Origin: Dyadobacter luticola
Lineage (GTDB): Bacteria > Bacteroidota > Bacteroidia > Cytophagales > Spirosomataceae
NCBI RefSeq assembly: GCF_005860805.1
Contig: NZ_VCEJ01000004.1
Span: 1,488,001 to 1,552,000, forward strand
Reading direction: 5' to 3'
Length of the DNA stretch: 64,000 nt
Position numbers and translations under genes: made by a program. Below are positions 47,571-55,737 of this stretch, one piece after another. Numbering within the stretch: the stretch's first letter is position 1; each line of letters begins with the position of its first letter. The notes beneath the pieces were generated by a model, which saw only the letters and a list, made by a program, of their open reading frames with translations, was not told the DNA's origin and did no database searches.

Positions 47571-48842
47571 TCAGATTTCCTCCCAGGAAGTGACTTTGGC
47601 GAGGTCTTTCCAGTAGCCGGGATAAGACTTGACCACCACGCCCGGCTCCTCGATCACCACCGGAAAAACCATCCCGACAGGTGCGAAGGCCATCGCCATA
47701 CGGTGATCATCATAAGTATGGATGGAAGGCGACTGGATCACGCCGGGATCCTGAATGGCGTGTACTTCGTATAAATGATCTTTTTCGATTTCTTTCAACT
47801 CCGCACCCAGCTTTTTTAACTCTTGCTGCAACGCAAAAATGCGGTCGGTTTCCTTAATTTTAAGGCTTTCTACACCCGTAAGTGAAAGGCGGATACCTTT
47901 GACGGCGCAGCAAACTGCCACAGTCTGGGCGAGGTCTGGGCAGTCGGTGAAATCCCAGCCGATGGATGCGGCGGCAGGAATTTTAGTCAGCAGCACGCCA
48001 CGCTCGGTGAATGTGCTTTCCACACCCAAATGCTTCATAATGTTCACGATAGCACTGTCGCCTTGTAGGGAATTCTTTTTTAATCCTAACAATTCGACCT
48101 CTGCGTCTTCGGCCAGTGCTACAATGCTGTACCAGTAGCTCGCGCCCGACCAGTCGGATTCGATGGCGTATGGCTGCGGCTGATATTTCATCGGCGGGAT
48201 AAAAAGCGTATTTTTCTGCCAATCGGCCTGGTAATCGATCCCGAAATGCGCCATCTGGTTCAGCGTCATTTCAATGTAGGGACGTGAGCCGACTTCTCCT
48301 TCGAGCTGAATGGTCAGGCCGCTGGGTAACTCGGGCGCGATCATCAGCAAAGCCGAAATATACTGGCTGCTCACATCGCCTCGCATCTTTATTTCACGAT
48401 TTCCGGAATAAGTAAATCCATTCAGTTTCAGAGGAGGATAACCTTCTTCTTTTTCATAACTGATATCCGCACCCAAAAAACGCAGCGCATCCACCAAAAT
48501 CCCGATCGGCCTTTCACACATTCTGGCAGTACCTGTCATGGTTTTCTGCTGATTGGTCACCGCGAAATAGGCGGTCAGAAAACGCATGGTTGTACCTGCG
48601 TCGATCACATCGGCTACCTGGTCACTGGAATTGAGCAGCCGCAGCATCGTTTGTGAATCGCGCGCCTCCGAAATGTTGGTAAGCTCACATTTAAAACCGG
48701 TCAATGCATTGATGATGAGAGCACGGTTACATTCACTTTTGGATGCAGCGAGTTGAATTTCTGCGCGTATGGGTTGTTTGGGGGGATTGACTAAAATGGA
48801 TTTCACTTTCAAAGAATCAAATGATAACTCAGTATGTTTCAA
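47571..48842 (-). CDS. aroA: 3-phosphoshikimate 1-carboxyvinyltransferase (EPSP synthase)
   Basis: It catalyses the sixth shikimate step. The 423-residue product has the substrate motifs ASKSECNRALI, DAGTTMRFLTAY, SLKIKETDRI and YDDHRMAMAFA. The GTTMRF form replaces the GTAMRP of E. coli-type enzymes, as in some other Bacteroidota. Its first 14 bases overlap the preceding unknown membrane-protein gene. It is the second gene of a five-gene minus-strand operon that also holds a membrane FMN protein, a lipoprotein and a secreted protease. Confidence 0.95.
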   Translation of the reverse strand: MKHTELSFDSLKVKSILVNPPKQPIRAEIQLAASKSECNRALIINALTGFKCELTNISEARDSQTMLRLLNSSDQVADVIDAGTTMRFLTAYFAVTNQQKTMTGTARMCERPIGILVDALRFLGADISYEKEEGYPPLKLNGFTYSGNREIKMRGDVSSQYISALLMIAPELPSGLTIQLEGEVGSRPYIEMTLNQMAHFGIDYQADWQKNTLFIPPMKYQPQPYAIESDWSGASYWYSIVALAEDAEVELLGLKKNSLQGDSAIVNIMKHLGVESTFTERGVLLTKIPAAASIGWDFTDCPDLAQTVAVCCAVKGIRLSLTGVESLKIKETDRIFALQQELKKLGAELKEIEKDHLYEVHAIQDPGVIQSPSIHTYDDHRMAMAFAPVGMVFPVVIEEPGVVVKSYPGYWKDLAKVTSWEEI

Positions 48843-49443
48843 GCACTTTCAGCTTGTTGCGGTGATTTATTTTGAGCGAGGCGAATGTCAGTTTGTAGCA
48901 GACAAAACCCGCTGCCATCAAAGAGCCGCCCACGATCAGAGAAGAAGTATCAGTGGTAAATCGTTTATTATCAACTCCTTTATTAAAAAAATCGGCACCG
49001 ATGAAAATTAAGCCGGCCAGCGGCAGGATAGGGGCGAGCTGGGAAATAAAAGGGATCCTTCTGGAAACTTTCATGAGTCGGATGTCTTTCAGGAGAATTT
49101 CCTGGTAATCCATCCGGCCGACTGCTTCGTTGATAATGCCAATGCTGAAAGAGGAATCGGTTACACTCGCAATGGTTTCGTTGAAACGGATCGTTTCATC
49201 GTGCATACGAAATTTGATATTATCGCCCGGAAAAAAACGGTACCGATGAAAACCACCGATTACCGGGGACGCGTCGAGCACCAGATATTTTTGTCCCGGC
49301 GTAGCGATCACCCTGCTTGCATTGCCTTGTTTAAGAAAAAGTTCTTCGCTGGAAACGGCTTTTTTGGGGTCGTAATGGTCCTGTGCAGAAGCGGCCAGAT
49401 TCCCTAAAAAAAGCAAAATGACAATTGGAACAAGTTGTCTCAT
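48829..49443 (-). CDS. Uncharacterised exported membrane protein
   Basis: The 204-residue product has a signal peptide (cleavage near ASAQD, about residue 21). A beta-rich extracytoplasmic part follows (about 25-125; YLVLDASPVIGGFHRYRFFPG). Two hydrophobic segments lie at about 133-150 and 165-185, with a basic C-terminus (KINHRNKLKVLETY). No known family is recognised. It is the first gene of the aroA operon, preceded by an exact -7 promoter element at 49463-49470 on its strand. Confidence 0.75.
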   Translation of the reverse strand: MRQLVPIVILLFLGNLAASAQDHYDPKKAVSSEELFLKQGNASRVIATPGQKYLVLDASPVIGGFHRYRFFPGDNIKFRMHDETIRFNETIASVTDSSFSIGIINEAVGRMDYQEILLKDIRLMKVSRRIPFISQLAPILPLAGLIFIGADFFNKGVDNKRFTTDTSSLIVGGSLMAAGFVCYKLTFASLKINHRNKLKVLETY

Positions 49444-49462
49444 AATAAAAAAAAGAATGTTT

Positions 49463-49470
49463 CAAATATA
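49463..49470 (-). promoter_or_regulatory. Candidate promoter of the aroA operon (TATATTTG)
   Basis: It is an exact -7 consensus on the minus strand, 19 bases before the ATG at 49443. A TTTCG lies 22 bases further upstream. Confidence 0.45.
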
Positions 49471-49540
49471 GGGAATCATTCTTTTAAACGGGCGAAAGTG
49501 TTGCAATGTTGCTTATTTTAAAGTGCCGCTGAAACCAGCA

Positions 49541-49575
49541 TTTTTGTCACATATCACGACTTTTCCATACCTTTC
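49541..49575 (+). promoter_or_regulatory. Candidate promoter of the Ldh-family gene
   Basis: TTTTTG at 49541-49546, a 21-base spacer and TACCTTTC at 49568-49575, one base off the -7 consensus, 29 bases before the start. Confidence 0.35.
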
Positions 49576-49604
49576 GGCAAATAAAAAGTAAGTCCAATCA
49601 ATTG

Positions 49605-50690
49605 ATGTATATGTATCAGGCCGGTTATTTGAAGCATTTTACCGAAGAAGTTTTTCTTGCGATAGGATGTTCCCCGGAAGACGCCCAACTGGCTGCCAAG
49701 GTGTTGGTAAGTGCAGATTTACGGGGCGTAGATTCACATGGAATCGCCCGTTTGGCGGGCTACGTAAGGCTTTATGACCACGGGCGGCTCAACCCGACGC
49801 CTGACATTAAAGTGGTGTATGAAACACCGAGCACCGCAGTTGTGGACGGCGACCAGGGCCTTGGGCTGGTAGTGGCGCCGAAGGCGATGGAAGTAGCGAT
49901 GGAGAAAGCGGCAAATGTGGGTTCTGGCTGGGTTTCTGTAAGGAATTCCAATCATTTCGGTATTGCAGGTTATCACGCGATGCTGGCTTTGGAAAAAGAT
50001 ATGATCGGCTGGACGATGACCAATGCCGCGCCGCTGGTAACGCCTACGTTTTCTCTGGACAAATTGCTCGGTACCAACCCGATAGCCGTGGCAGTGCCAG
50101 CTTCGGAGGAGCCAGCTTTCGTAGCTGATTTTGCATCGACGGCGGTGGCTTACGGTAAGTTTGAAATTTTGCAGCGGAAAGGTTTGCCGGCTCCGCTGGG
50201 CTGGGCGCAGGATGCGGAAGGAAATGCCACGACGGATTCCAATGCGGTAAAAAGCGGCGGCGGCTTGCTTCCTCTGGGTTCTGACCGTGAGCACGGAAGT
50301 CACAAAGGTTACGGCCTCGGCGCAATTGTTGATATTTTTTCGGGCGTTTTGTCGGGGGCTAATTTTGGTCCGTGGGTACCGCCTTTTGCGACGGCGGGTT
50401 TTATGTCGGCGCAGGAAGGGGTAGGTTTGGGTACCGGACATTTCCTTGGGGCAATGCGTGTCGATGGTTTTCGGCCGGCGGAGGATTTTAAAAAAGATAT
50501 GGATAAATGGATCCGTGCATTCAGGGGCGCGCGGGCGGTGGAAGGTCAGAAAGTGATTATTCCCGGAGATCCGGAGCGCGAAATGGAGGCGGACCGTGAG
50601 GTAAATGGTATCTCGCTGCTCGAACCTGTCGTTTTGTCACTTGAAGAACTGGCAAGCCGTTTTAATATCCCTTTTGAAAAAAACATTTGA
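49605..50690 (+). CDS. Ldh-family (malate/L-sulfolactate/L-lactate-type) dehydrogenase
   Basis: The product has about 361 residues. A TTG lies one codon before the ATG at 49605, and another ATG is at 49611. The family markers SADLRGVDSHGIARL, VRNSNHFGIAGYHAM, LLGTNPIAVAVP and HGSHKGYGLGAIVDIFSGVLSG identify the unusual NAD(P)-dependent family that includes L-sulfolactate, ureidoglycolate and 2,3-diketogulonate reductases. The catalytic His of SNHFG and the substrate-binding Arg are present. The substrate cannot be assigned. It is 48 bases before mltG. Confidence 0.9.
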   Translation: MYMYQAGYLKHFTEEVFLAIGCSPEDAQLAAKVLVSADLRGVDSHGIARLAGYVRLYDHGRLNPTPDIKVVYETPSTAVVDGDQGLGLVVAPKAMEVAMEKAANVGSGWVSVRNSNHFGIAGYHAMLALEKDMIGWTMTNAAPLVTPTFSLDKLLGTNPIAVAVPASEEPAFVADFASTAVAYGKFEILQRKGLPAPLGWAQDAEGNATTDSNAVKSGGGLLPLGSDREHGSHKGYGLGAIVDIFSGVLSGANFGPWVPPFATAGFMSAQEGVGLGTGHFLGAMRVDGFRPAEDFKKDMDKWIRAFRGARAVEGQKVIIPGDPEREMEADREVNGISLLEPVVLSLEELASRFNIPFEKNI

Positions 50691-50698
50691 AATATAAA

Positions 50699-50731
50699 AA
50701 GCTGAAAGCCAGTCGCTGAAAGCTAAAAGCC
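50699..50731. repeat. Short intergenic direct repeat (GCTGAAAGC-type)
   Basis: GCTGAAAGC occurs at 50701-50709 and again at 50715-50723, followed by a related AGCTAAAAGCC. It fills most of the 48-base gap between the Ldh gene and mltG. Confidence 0.55.
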
Positions 50732-50738
50732 TAAAAAT

Positions 50739-51776
50739 ATGTCCCGTAATTTCAAAGTCGGCTTATTTGTGACCGTTGCAATCCTGGTCACGACATTCAC
50801 ATTTTATTTTTGGCAAATTTTTAAAACGCCTAATCTTCAGGCCGACAAACAAACCAGCTTTGTCCTGCTGATTCCGGAAGGTGCTACTTATAAGAATGTT
50901 CGCGACTCGCTGGACAGATATGATGTGATTAACGATCACATTTCCTTTCAGTTTTTGGCCAAATTTTTAAAACTGACTGAAAAAGTAAAACCCGGCCGAT
51001 ACGTAATTAAGCCTAATACCAATAACTATACGGCGATCAAAAAGCTGGTTTCGGGCGATCAGGATGCGGTGAAGCTGACTTTTAACAACATTCGTTTAAA
51101 GGAAGATCTGATTAAGCGCATCGGGAGCCGGTTTGAATTTGGCGAGGAGAATTTCAGGAAAGCATTGAATGATCCTGCGGTTTGCCAGAAATACGGCATG
51201 GATACATTGACCATCGTTTCCATGTTTTTGCCTAATACTTATGACATTTACTGGACTACCGGCACCGAAAAGTTTCTCGACCGGATGCACAGCGAGTACA
51301 AAAAATACTGGACACCCGAAAAGCTGGCAAAAGCGAAGGAAATTGGTCTGACGCCGATCCAGGTTTCGATCCTCGCTTCGATTGTGGAAGAGGAGCAGGC
51401 GCGGAAAGTAGACGAGCGTCCGCGTGTGGCAGGCTTGTATATTAATCGCTTACATGCACAAATGCCTTTGCAGGCCGACCCGACGATCAAATTTGCATTA
51501 CAAGATTTTGCAATCAAACGCATTTTGAATGGTCAGCTTTTAATCAAGTCTCCTTACAATACATATGTCAATACCGGCTTGCCTCCCGGCCCGATCAGGG
51601 TGGCGGATTTCAACTCCCTCGACGCGGTTTTGAACTACGACAAGCACGACTACATTTATATGTGCGCCAAGGCGGATCTGTCGGGCTACCACGCTTTTGC
51701 AACAAACTACAACGACCACCTCAACAACGCCCGCTTGTACCAGGCAGAATTGAACCGGCTCAAAATCATGAAATAG
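50739..51776 (+). CDS. mltG: Endolytic murein transglycosylase MltG
   Basis: It cuts nascent peptidoglycan and helps set glycan strand length. The 345-residue product has one N-terminal membrane helix (about 5-28), a LysM-like segment (IPEGATYKNVRDSL) and the YceG catalytic domain. The conserved catalytic Glu is in ILASIVEEEQ, followed by RPRVAGLYINRL, PLQADPTIKFAL and YNTYVNTGLPPGPI. The thioesterase gene starts two bases after its stop. Confidence 0.94.
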   Translation: MSRNFKVGLFVTVAILVTTFTFYFWQIFKTPNLQADKQTSFVLLIPEGATYKNVRDSLDRYDVINDHISFQFLAKFLKLTEKVKPGRYVIKPNTNNYTAIKKLVSGDQDAVKLTFNNIRLKEDLIKRIGSRFEFGEENFRKALNDPAVCQKYGMDTLTIVSMFLPNTYDIYWTTGTEKFLDRMHSEYKKYWTPEKLAKAKEIGLTPIQVSILASIVEEEQARKVDERPRVAGLYINRLHAQMPLQADPTIKFALQDFAIKRILNGQLLIKSPYNTYVNTGLPPGPIRVADFNSLDAVLNYDKHDYIYMCAKADLSGYHAFATNYNDHLNNARLYQAELNRLKIMK

Positions 51777-51778
51777 GT

Positions 51779-52192
51779 ATGTTTGTTTACGAGGTGAAAG
51801 GTATCCGCGTGCGCTACGCCGACACGGACCAAATGGGATATGTGTATTACGGAAATTATGCAAGGTACTATGAAATTGGCCGGGTAGAGTCACTCCGGAG
51901 CCTGGATTTTCATTATAAGGCTATGGAGGATGAGGGCGTAATGATGCCGGTTTATGAAAGTCATTTTCGGTACCTGAAACCGGCGAGGTATGATGACGAA
52001 CTAAGTATCAAAGTAACAATCAAGACATTACCCGGAATCCGGATCGCGTTTTTTTACGAAATCCGAAACCAGGAAAATTTGCTGCTGAACACCGGAGATA
52101 CTACATTGGTGTTCCAGCGACGGGACAATGGCAAACTTTGCATGCCGCCCGACAAATTGTTGAACAAGCTCAGGCCGTATTTTGAAGTATAG
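51779..52192 (+). CDS. Hotdog-fold acyl-CoA thioesterase (YbgC/4HBT family)
   Basis: The ATG at 51779, two bases after the mltG stop, gives 137 residues starting MFVYEVKGIRVRYADTDQMGY. The catalytic Asp is in YADTDQMGYVYYGNYARYYE, the signature of the 4-hydroxybenzoyl-CoA thioesterase/YbgC group. It hydrolyses acyl-CoA or acyl-ACP thioesters; the substrate is unknown. The frame extends upstream within mltG, but the extra residues are not family-like. Confidence 0.9.
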   Translation: MFVYEVKGIRVRYADTDQMGYVYYGNYARYYEIGRVESLRSLDFHYKAMEDEGVMMPVYESHFRYLKPARYDDELSIKVTIKTLPGIRIAFFYEIRNQENLLLNTGDTTLVFQRRDNGKLCMPPDKLLNKLRPYFEV

Positions 52193-52200
52193 GCAGAACC

Positions 52201-52206
52201 AGGAGG
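52201..52206 (+). promoter_or_regulatory. Shine-Dalgarno site of the YihY-like gene
   Basis: AGGAGG, five bases before the ATG at 52212. This is a full-strength site, rare in this phylum, and it decides the start over the TTG at 52182. Confidence 0.75.
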
Positions 52207-52211
52207 AAACC

Positions 52212-53135
52212 ATGCTTGAAAAACTGTTGAAAAACCGATTCGTCAAGCAGATCGTGATGTGGTTGCAGCGCACGGAGCCGCTGAAAGGCAAGGTTTCATT
52301 ATACGAAATCCTCGTCAACCTGGTGAGGAGCAACCGCAAATATGACATTGACCAGCGGGCTTCCGCAGTAGCTTACAGTCTGACGCTGGCCCTTTTTCCC
52401 GGGATCATCTTTCTTTTTACCGTCATTCCCTACATTCCGATTGAGCATTTGGATACGCAGATCATGGACATGTTGCGCGAGAACATTCCGCGTGGGATTT
52501 ATGAAGATGCTGATCAGACGATCCTGGACATTATCAGCCGGCCGAGGAGCGGGGTGCTTTCACTCGGTTTTATTTTTGCCATGATCGCCTCGACCAATGG
52601 TATGATGTCGCTGATGCGCTCATTTGACATGGTTTATGAGGATGATGAGACGCGTGGATTTCTGAAAATCAGGGGGATTGCTATGCTCTTAACATTGTTA
52701 TTGCTTGCGGTGCTTTTCGTTTCGGTGATTCTGCTGATTGTCGGGGACGCGGTGATGAATTTGCTAGGGGAGTGGAATATTGTACAGGAAAAGTGGTTGC
52801 TAACTTCTCTCAACATTACCCGGTATCTCGTCAGTTTTGGGTCGCTGATGCTCACGATTTCGATCATTTATCGGTTTGCACCTTCTCATGGCAGGCAGAA
52901 TAAATTCGTAAATGCCGGCTCCATCGTTGCGTCGATTTTGATATTGGCCGCTACCTATGGTTTTTCATTTTACTTGTCACGGTTCAGCTCTTATAACAAG
53001 CTCTACGGCTCCATCGGTACCATGATCGCGCTGATGATCTGGCTCTATTTGCTGGCCTTTGTGATCATTCTGGGTTTTGAAATCAATGCGAGTATCGCCG
53101 CTGCCAGACGCGGTAAAAAGATGGTCAAGATCTGA
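52212..53135 (+). CDS. YihY/virulence factor BrkB family membrane protein
   Basis: The 307-residue product has six predicted membrane helices. The family segments ASAVAYSLTLALFPGIIFLF, RYLVSFGSLMLTISIIYRF and SYNKLYGSIGTMIALMIWLYL are present. YihY-family proteins are inner-membrane proteins of uncertain function. The gene follows the thioesterase by 19 bases with an unusually good Shine-Dalgarno site. GT2 follows 123 bases downstream with its own candidate promoter. Confidence 0.92.
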   Translation: MLEKLLKNRFVKQIVMWLQRTEPLKGKVSLYEILVNLVRSNRKYDIDQRASAVAYSLTLALFPGIIFLFTVIPYIPIEHLDTQIMDMLRENIPRGIYEDADQTILDIISRPRSGVLSLGFIFAMIASTNGMMSLMRSFDMVYEDDETRGFLKIRGIAMLLTLLLLAVLFVSVILLIVGDAVMNLLGEWNIVQEKWLLTSLNITRYLVSFGSLMLTISIIYRFAPSHGRQNKFVNAGSIVASILILAATYGFSFYLSRFSSYNKLYGSIGTMIALMIWLYLLAFVIILGFEINASIAAARRGKKMVKI

Positions 53136-53178
53136 CGACCGAATAATAACATCTTCTGTTCCATACTCTTATAGTGCC

Positions 53179-53186
53179 TACTTTTG
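53179..53186 (+). promoter_or_regulatory. Candidate -7 promoter element (TACTTTTG)
   Basis: It is an exact TAnnTTTG match 73 bases before the GT2 start. A TTCTG at 53154-53158 lies 20 bases upstream as a possible -33 element. A GC-rich hairpin (53197-53223) would be in the leader. Confidence 0.45.
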
Positions 53187-53258
53187 CTGAAACAAAGCGC
53201 GGCCAGATTCCTCCGGCCGGCGCAAAAAAGGACGTAAAGCATTGCAGGGCAAGTTTTA

Positions 53259-54251
53259 ATGAGACAACTGGAAAAACCATTGGTGACGGTAATCCTGACC
53301 GCATTAAATCAGGAAAAATACATTGAAGAAACACTTACTTCCGTCTTTTACCAGACATATCCCTATATTCAACTGATCGTGATCGACAATGCCAGCACAG
53401 ACGGCACCCGGTCGGTCATCGAAACATTCAAAGCCAAGGCTCCGGCCTTTCAATACATTCAAAATCCATTCAATGTGGGTCTGTGCAAGGCATTCAATCA
53501 GGGACTGCTGGTCGCCCAGGGAAAATACGTCATCGATCTTTCCGGCGACGACATTATGATCGCCGACCGCATTGAAAAACAGGTGGCCTGTTTCGAAGAA
53601 TTATCCAGCGATTACGGTGTTATTTTTTCAAACGCTACTTATATTAACGAGCAGGGCAGGAAGCTGAATAATCATTATGTCATCGATCGGAATGGAAAAT
53701 CTTTGGAGAAGATACCTTCCGGCGATGTTTATAAAAATGTTCTGGAAAAATACTTCATCTGCACGCCGACCATGATGATGCGCACCGAAAGTTTGAACCA
53801 GCTTGGCGGCTACGACGAATCACTTCTTTTTGAGGATTTTGATTTTTGGGTAAGGTCGTCGGTCCGCTTCAAATACTTTTACCAGGATGAAATATTGACA
53901 TTAAAGCGGGTTTTGTCGGGTTCACTCTCTTCCCATGTTTACCGCAAAGGCAGCGGAATGCTGGCTTCTTATTATGCGGTTTGCAACAAAGCTTATGATT
54001 TGAACAGGGACCAGCGGGAGTTTGATCTTTTGGCCGCCCGGATACGTACATTTATCAGAAAATGTTTGTATGCCCAGGAGTTCGAATTGGCGCTGCGTTT
54101 CCGGCGTTTATTGAACTATATCGAGAATCCCGGCTGGCAGACGGAGTTCATTGTTTTATTGTGCAGGCTGCATTTACCGGTGAATTTTGCTTACCGATTT
54201 TATATTAAAAATCTAAGAAAAGCATTTATCCCGGAAGGATTTAGCTTCTGA
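53259..54251 (+). CDS. Family 2 glycosyltransferase
   Basis: The 330-residue product has a GT-A fold: VTVILTALNQEKYIEETL at the start, the nucleotide-sugar-binding IVIDNASTDGT, the metal-binding DxD-like LSGDDIM and GGYDESLLFEDFDFWVR with the catalytic-base region. No membrane helix is obvious. It should transfer a sugar to a cell-surface glycan; donor and acceptor are unknown. The Sua5-like gene begins 30 bases after its stop. Confidence 0.92.
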   Translation: MRQLEKPLVTVILTALNQEKYIEETLTSVFYQTYPYIQLIVIDNASTDGTRSVIETFKAKAPAFQYIQNPFNVGLCKAFNQGLLVAQGKYVIDLSGDDIMIADRIEKQVACFEELSSDYGVIFSNATYINEQGRKLNNHYVIDRNGKSLEKIPSGDVYKNVLEKYFICTPTMMMRTESLNQLGGYDESLLFEDFDFWVRSSVRFKYFYQDEILTLKRVLSGSLSSHVYRKGSGMLASYYAVCNKAYDLNRDQREFDLLAARIRTFIRKCLYAQEFELALRFRRLLNYIENPGWQTEFIVLLCRLHLPVNFAYRFYIKNLRKAFIPEGFSF

Positions 54252-54281
54252 AATTGTTCACTCCAAAAGCAAAAATTTCCT

Positions 54282-54908
54282 ATGCCTGCGGAGTTCATCA
54301 AAATATATCCTCAAAACCCTGACGAGCGACGAATCCGTCAGGTAGTAGATTGCCTCAAAGATGGAGGCCTCGTCATTTATCCTACGGACACGGTTTACGG
54401 TTTGGGTTGTGACATTTACAACACCCGCGCCGTCGAGAGGATCGCCCGGATCAAGGGTATCAAGCCTCAGAAAAATGATTTTTCCTTCATCTGCTACGAT
54501 TTGAGCCACATTGCCGATTTTGCGCGGGTGGGAAATTCAGCATTTAAAATCATGAAAAAGGTACTACCGGGGCCCTATACTTTTATTCTGGACGCCACCA
54601 GTAATGTTCCGAAGCTGCTGAATACGAATAAAAAAACGGTCGGAATCCGCGTCCCGGACAACCTTATTCCCCGACTGATCGTAAAAGAGTTGGGTAACCC
54701 GATAGTCACGACTTCCATCAAAGATGATGATGAAATTATCGAGTATTCGACTGATCCTGAGCTGATTTTTGAAAAGTTTGAACACCAGGTGGATATGGTG
54801 GTGGATGGCGGATACGGCGGAAATATTCCTTCCACGATTGTGAAAGCGGACAACGATAGCTTTGAAATTATTCGGGAGGGATTGGGCGATGCCAGTATTT
54901 TCTATTGA
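54282..54908 (+). CDS. L-threonylcarbamoyladenylate synthase (Sua5/YciO/YrdC family)
   Basis: The 208-residue product has the YrdC fold with [14 protein letters not shown] near the N-terminus, [12 protein letters not shown] and [14 protein letters not shown], and STIVKAD near the end. Family members make threonylcarbamoyl-AMP for the universal tRNA modification t6A. The Sua5 C-terminal domain is missing, so it is of the TsaC/YciO length. A second, longer homologue may exist elsewhere in the genome. Confidence 0.9.
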   Translation: MPAEFIKIYPQNPDERRIRQVVDCLKDGGLVIYPTDTVYGLGCDIYNTRAVERIARIKGIKPQKNDFSFICYDLSHIADFARVGNSAFKIMKKVLPGPYTFILDATSNVPKLLNTNKKTVGIRVPDNLIPRLIVKELGNPIVTTSIKDDDEIIEYSTDPELIFEKFEHQVDMVVDGGYGGNIPSTIVKADNDSFEIIREGLGDASIFY

Positions 54909-55005
54909 GTGTAAATTGGAATGATTTAAGTTGGTATTGTAGAATGCCTTACAGGCAAAATATTTATTATAAATTTTTTGATAATATCACAAGCCTTTAC
55001 CATAT

Positions 55006-55671
55006 TTGATAGTGCCGGAATTTTTAAGTTCAGAGAATCGGTTCAGGGAAGTTCGGATCGAGTTACAGTATCTGCCTTGTTTAGAATATTTTACTTGCAT
55101 TTTACAGTACGACCGGATTTGCATCGATGTGGAGGAAAGGTATGTGAAGCAATCTTACAGGAACCGGTGCAATGTGCTCACCACGAATAAGATAGACTTA
55201 TTGACCGTTCCGGTTAAAGGATACGACGCAGCAAGCCCCACAAAAGACATTTTGATTGACTACAACCAGGACTGGATCAGACGGCATCTGGGTTGTTTTA
55301 AATCAGCGTACGGTAAATCGCCGTTTTATGAATACTACGCCCCTGATCTGATCGAAATATTTCAAAAGAGACCGGCGTATCTTGTTGATTTAAACTATGA
55401 TTTATTGACATTTTGTCTTAGATTGGTTGGAATCAAAAAAGACATTCGGTACAATTTGTCAGGTGTTGAAAGTGAAGAAAATAGCGTTGTTAATGATATA
55501 TCGGTGATTAACAACAAGAAAGGTCAAAATTCTATTAAATATTACCAGCCGATACCTTATTACCAGACCTTCGGGAATGATTTTGTGAGTAACCTGAGTA
55601 TTGTCGATTTACTTTTTAACATGGGGCCGGAAGCAAAAAGTGTTTTGTTAAGATCCTGTAAGTCTCAGTAA
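55006..55671 (+). CDS. WbqC-like family protein with non-ATG start
   Basis: The 221-residue product matches the WbqC family: REVRIELQYLPCLEYF at its start, VKQSYRNRCNVLTTN, then WIRRHLGCFKSAYGKSPFYEYY. Members sit in surface-polysaccharide clusters; the reaction is unknown. There is no ATG between an in-frame stop codon at 54982 and the first conserved block; only TTG (55006) and GTG (55012) can start it. A sequence near the -7 consensus (CATATTTG, 55001-55008) overlaps the TTG, which conflicts with its use as a start. Downstream clpC begins 66 bases after the stop. Confidence 0.8.
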   Translation: MIVPEFLSSENRFREVRIELQYLPCLEYFTCILQYDRICIDVEERYVKQSYRNRCNVLTTNKIDLLTVPVKGYDAASPTKDILIDYNQDWIRRHLGCFKSAYGKSPFYEYYAPDLIEIFQKRPAYLVDLNYDLLTFCLRLVGIKKDIRYNLSGVESEENSVVNDISVINNKKGQNSIKYYQPIPYYQTFGNDFVSNLSIVDLLFNMGPEAKSVLLRSCKSQ

Positions 55672-55737
55672 GAGCTATTTTGAACAAATGAGGATCAGGT
55701 AGCGTTTAGATTATTAAACACTTTTTATTGCTACACA

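Noticed and set aside
51662..51778. Extended start of the thioesterase within mltG
   Set aside because: The extra residues are not family-like, and the ATG two bases after the mltG stop fits the fold's N-terminus.
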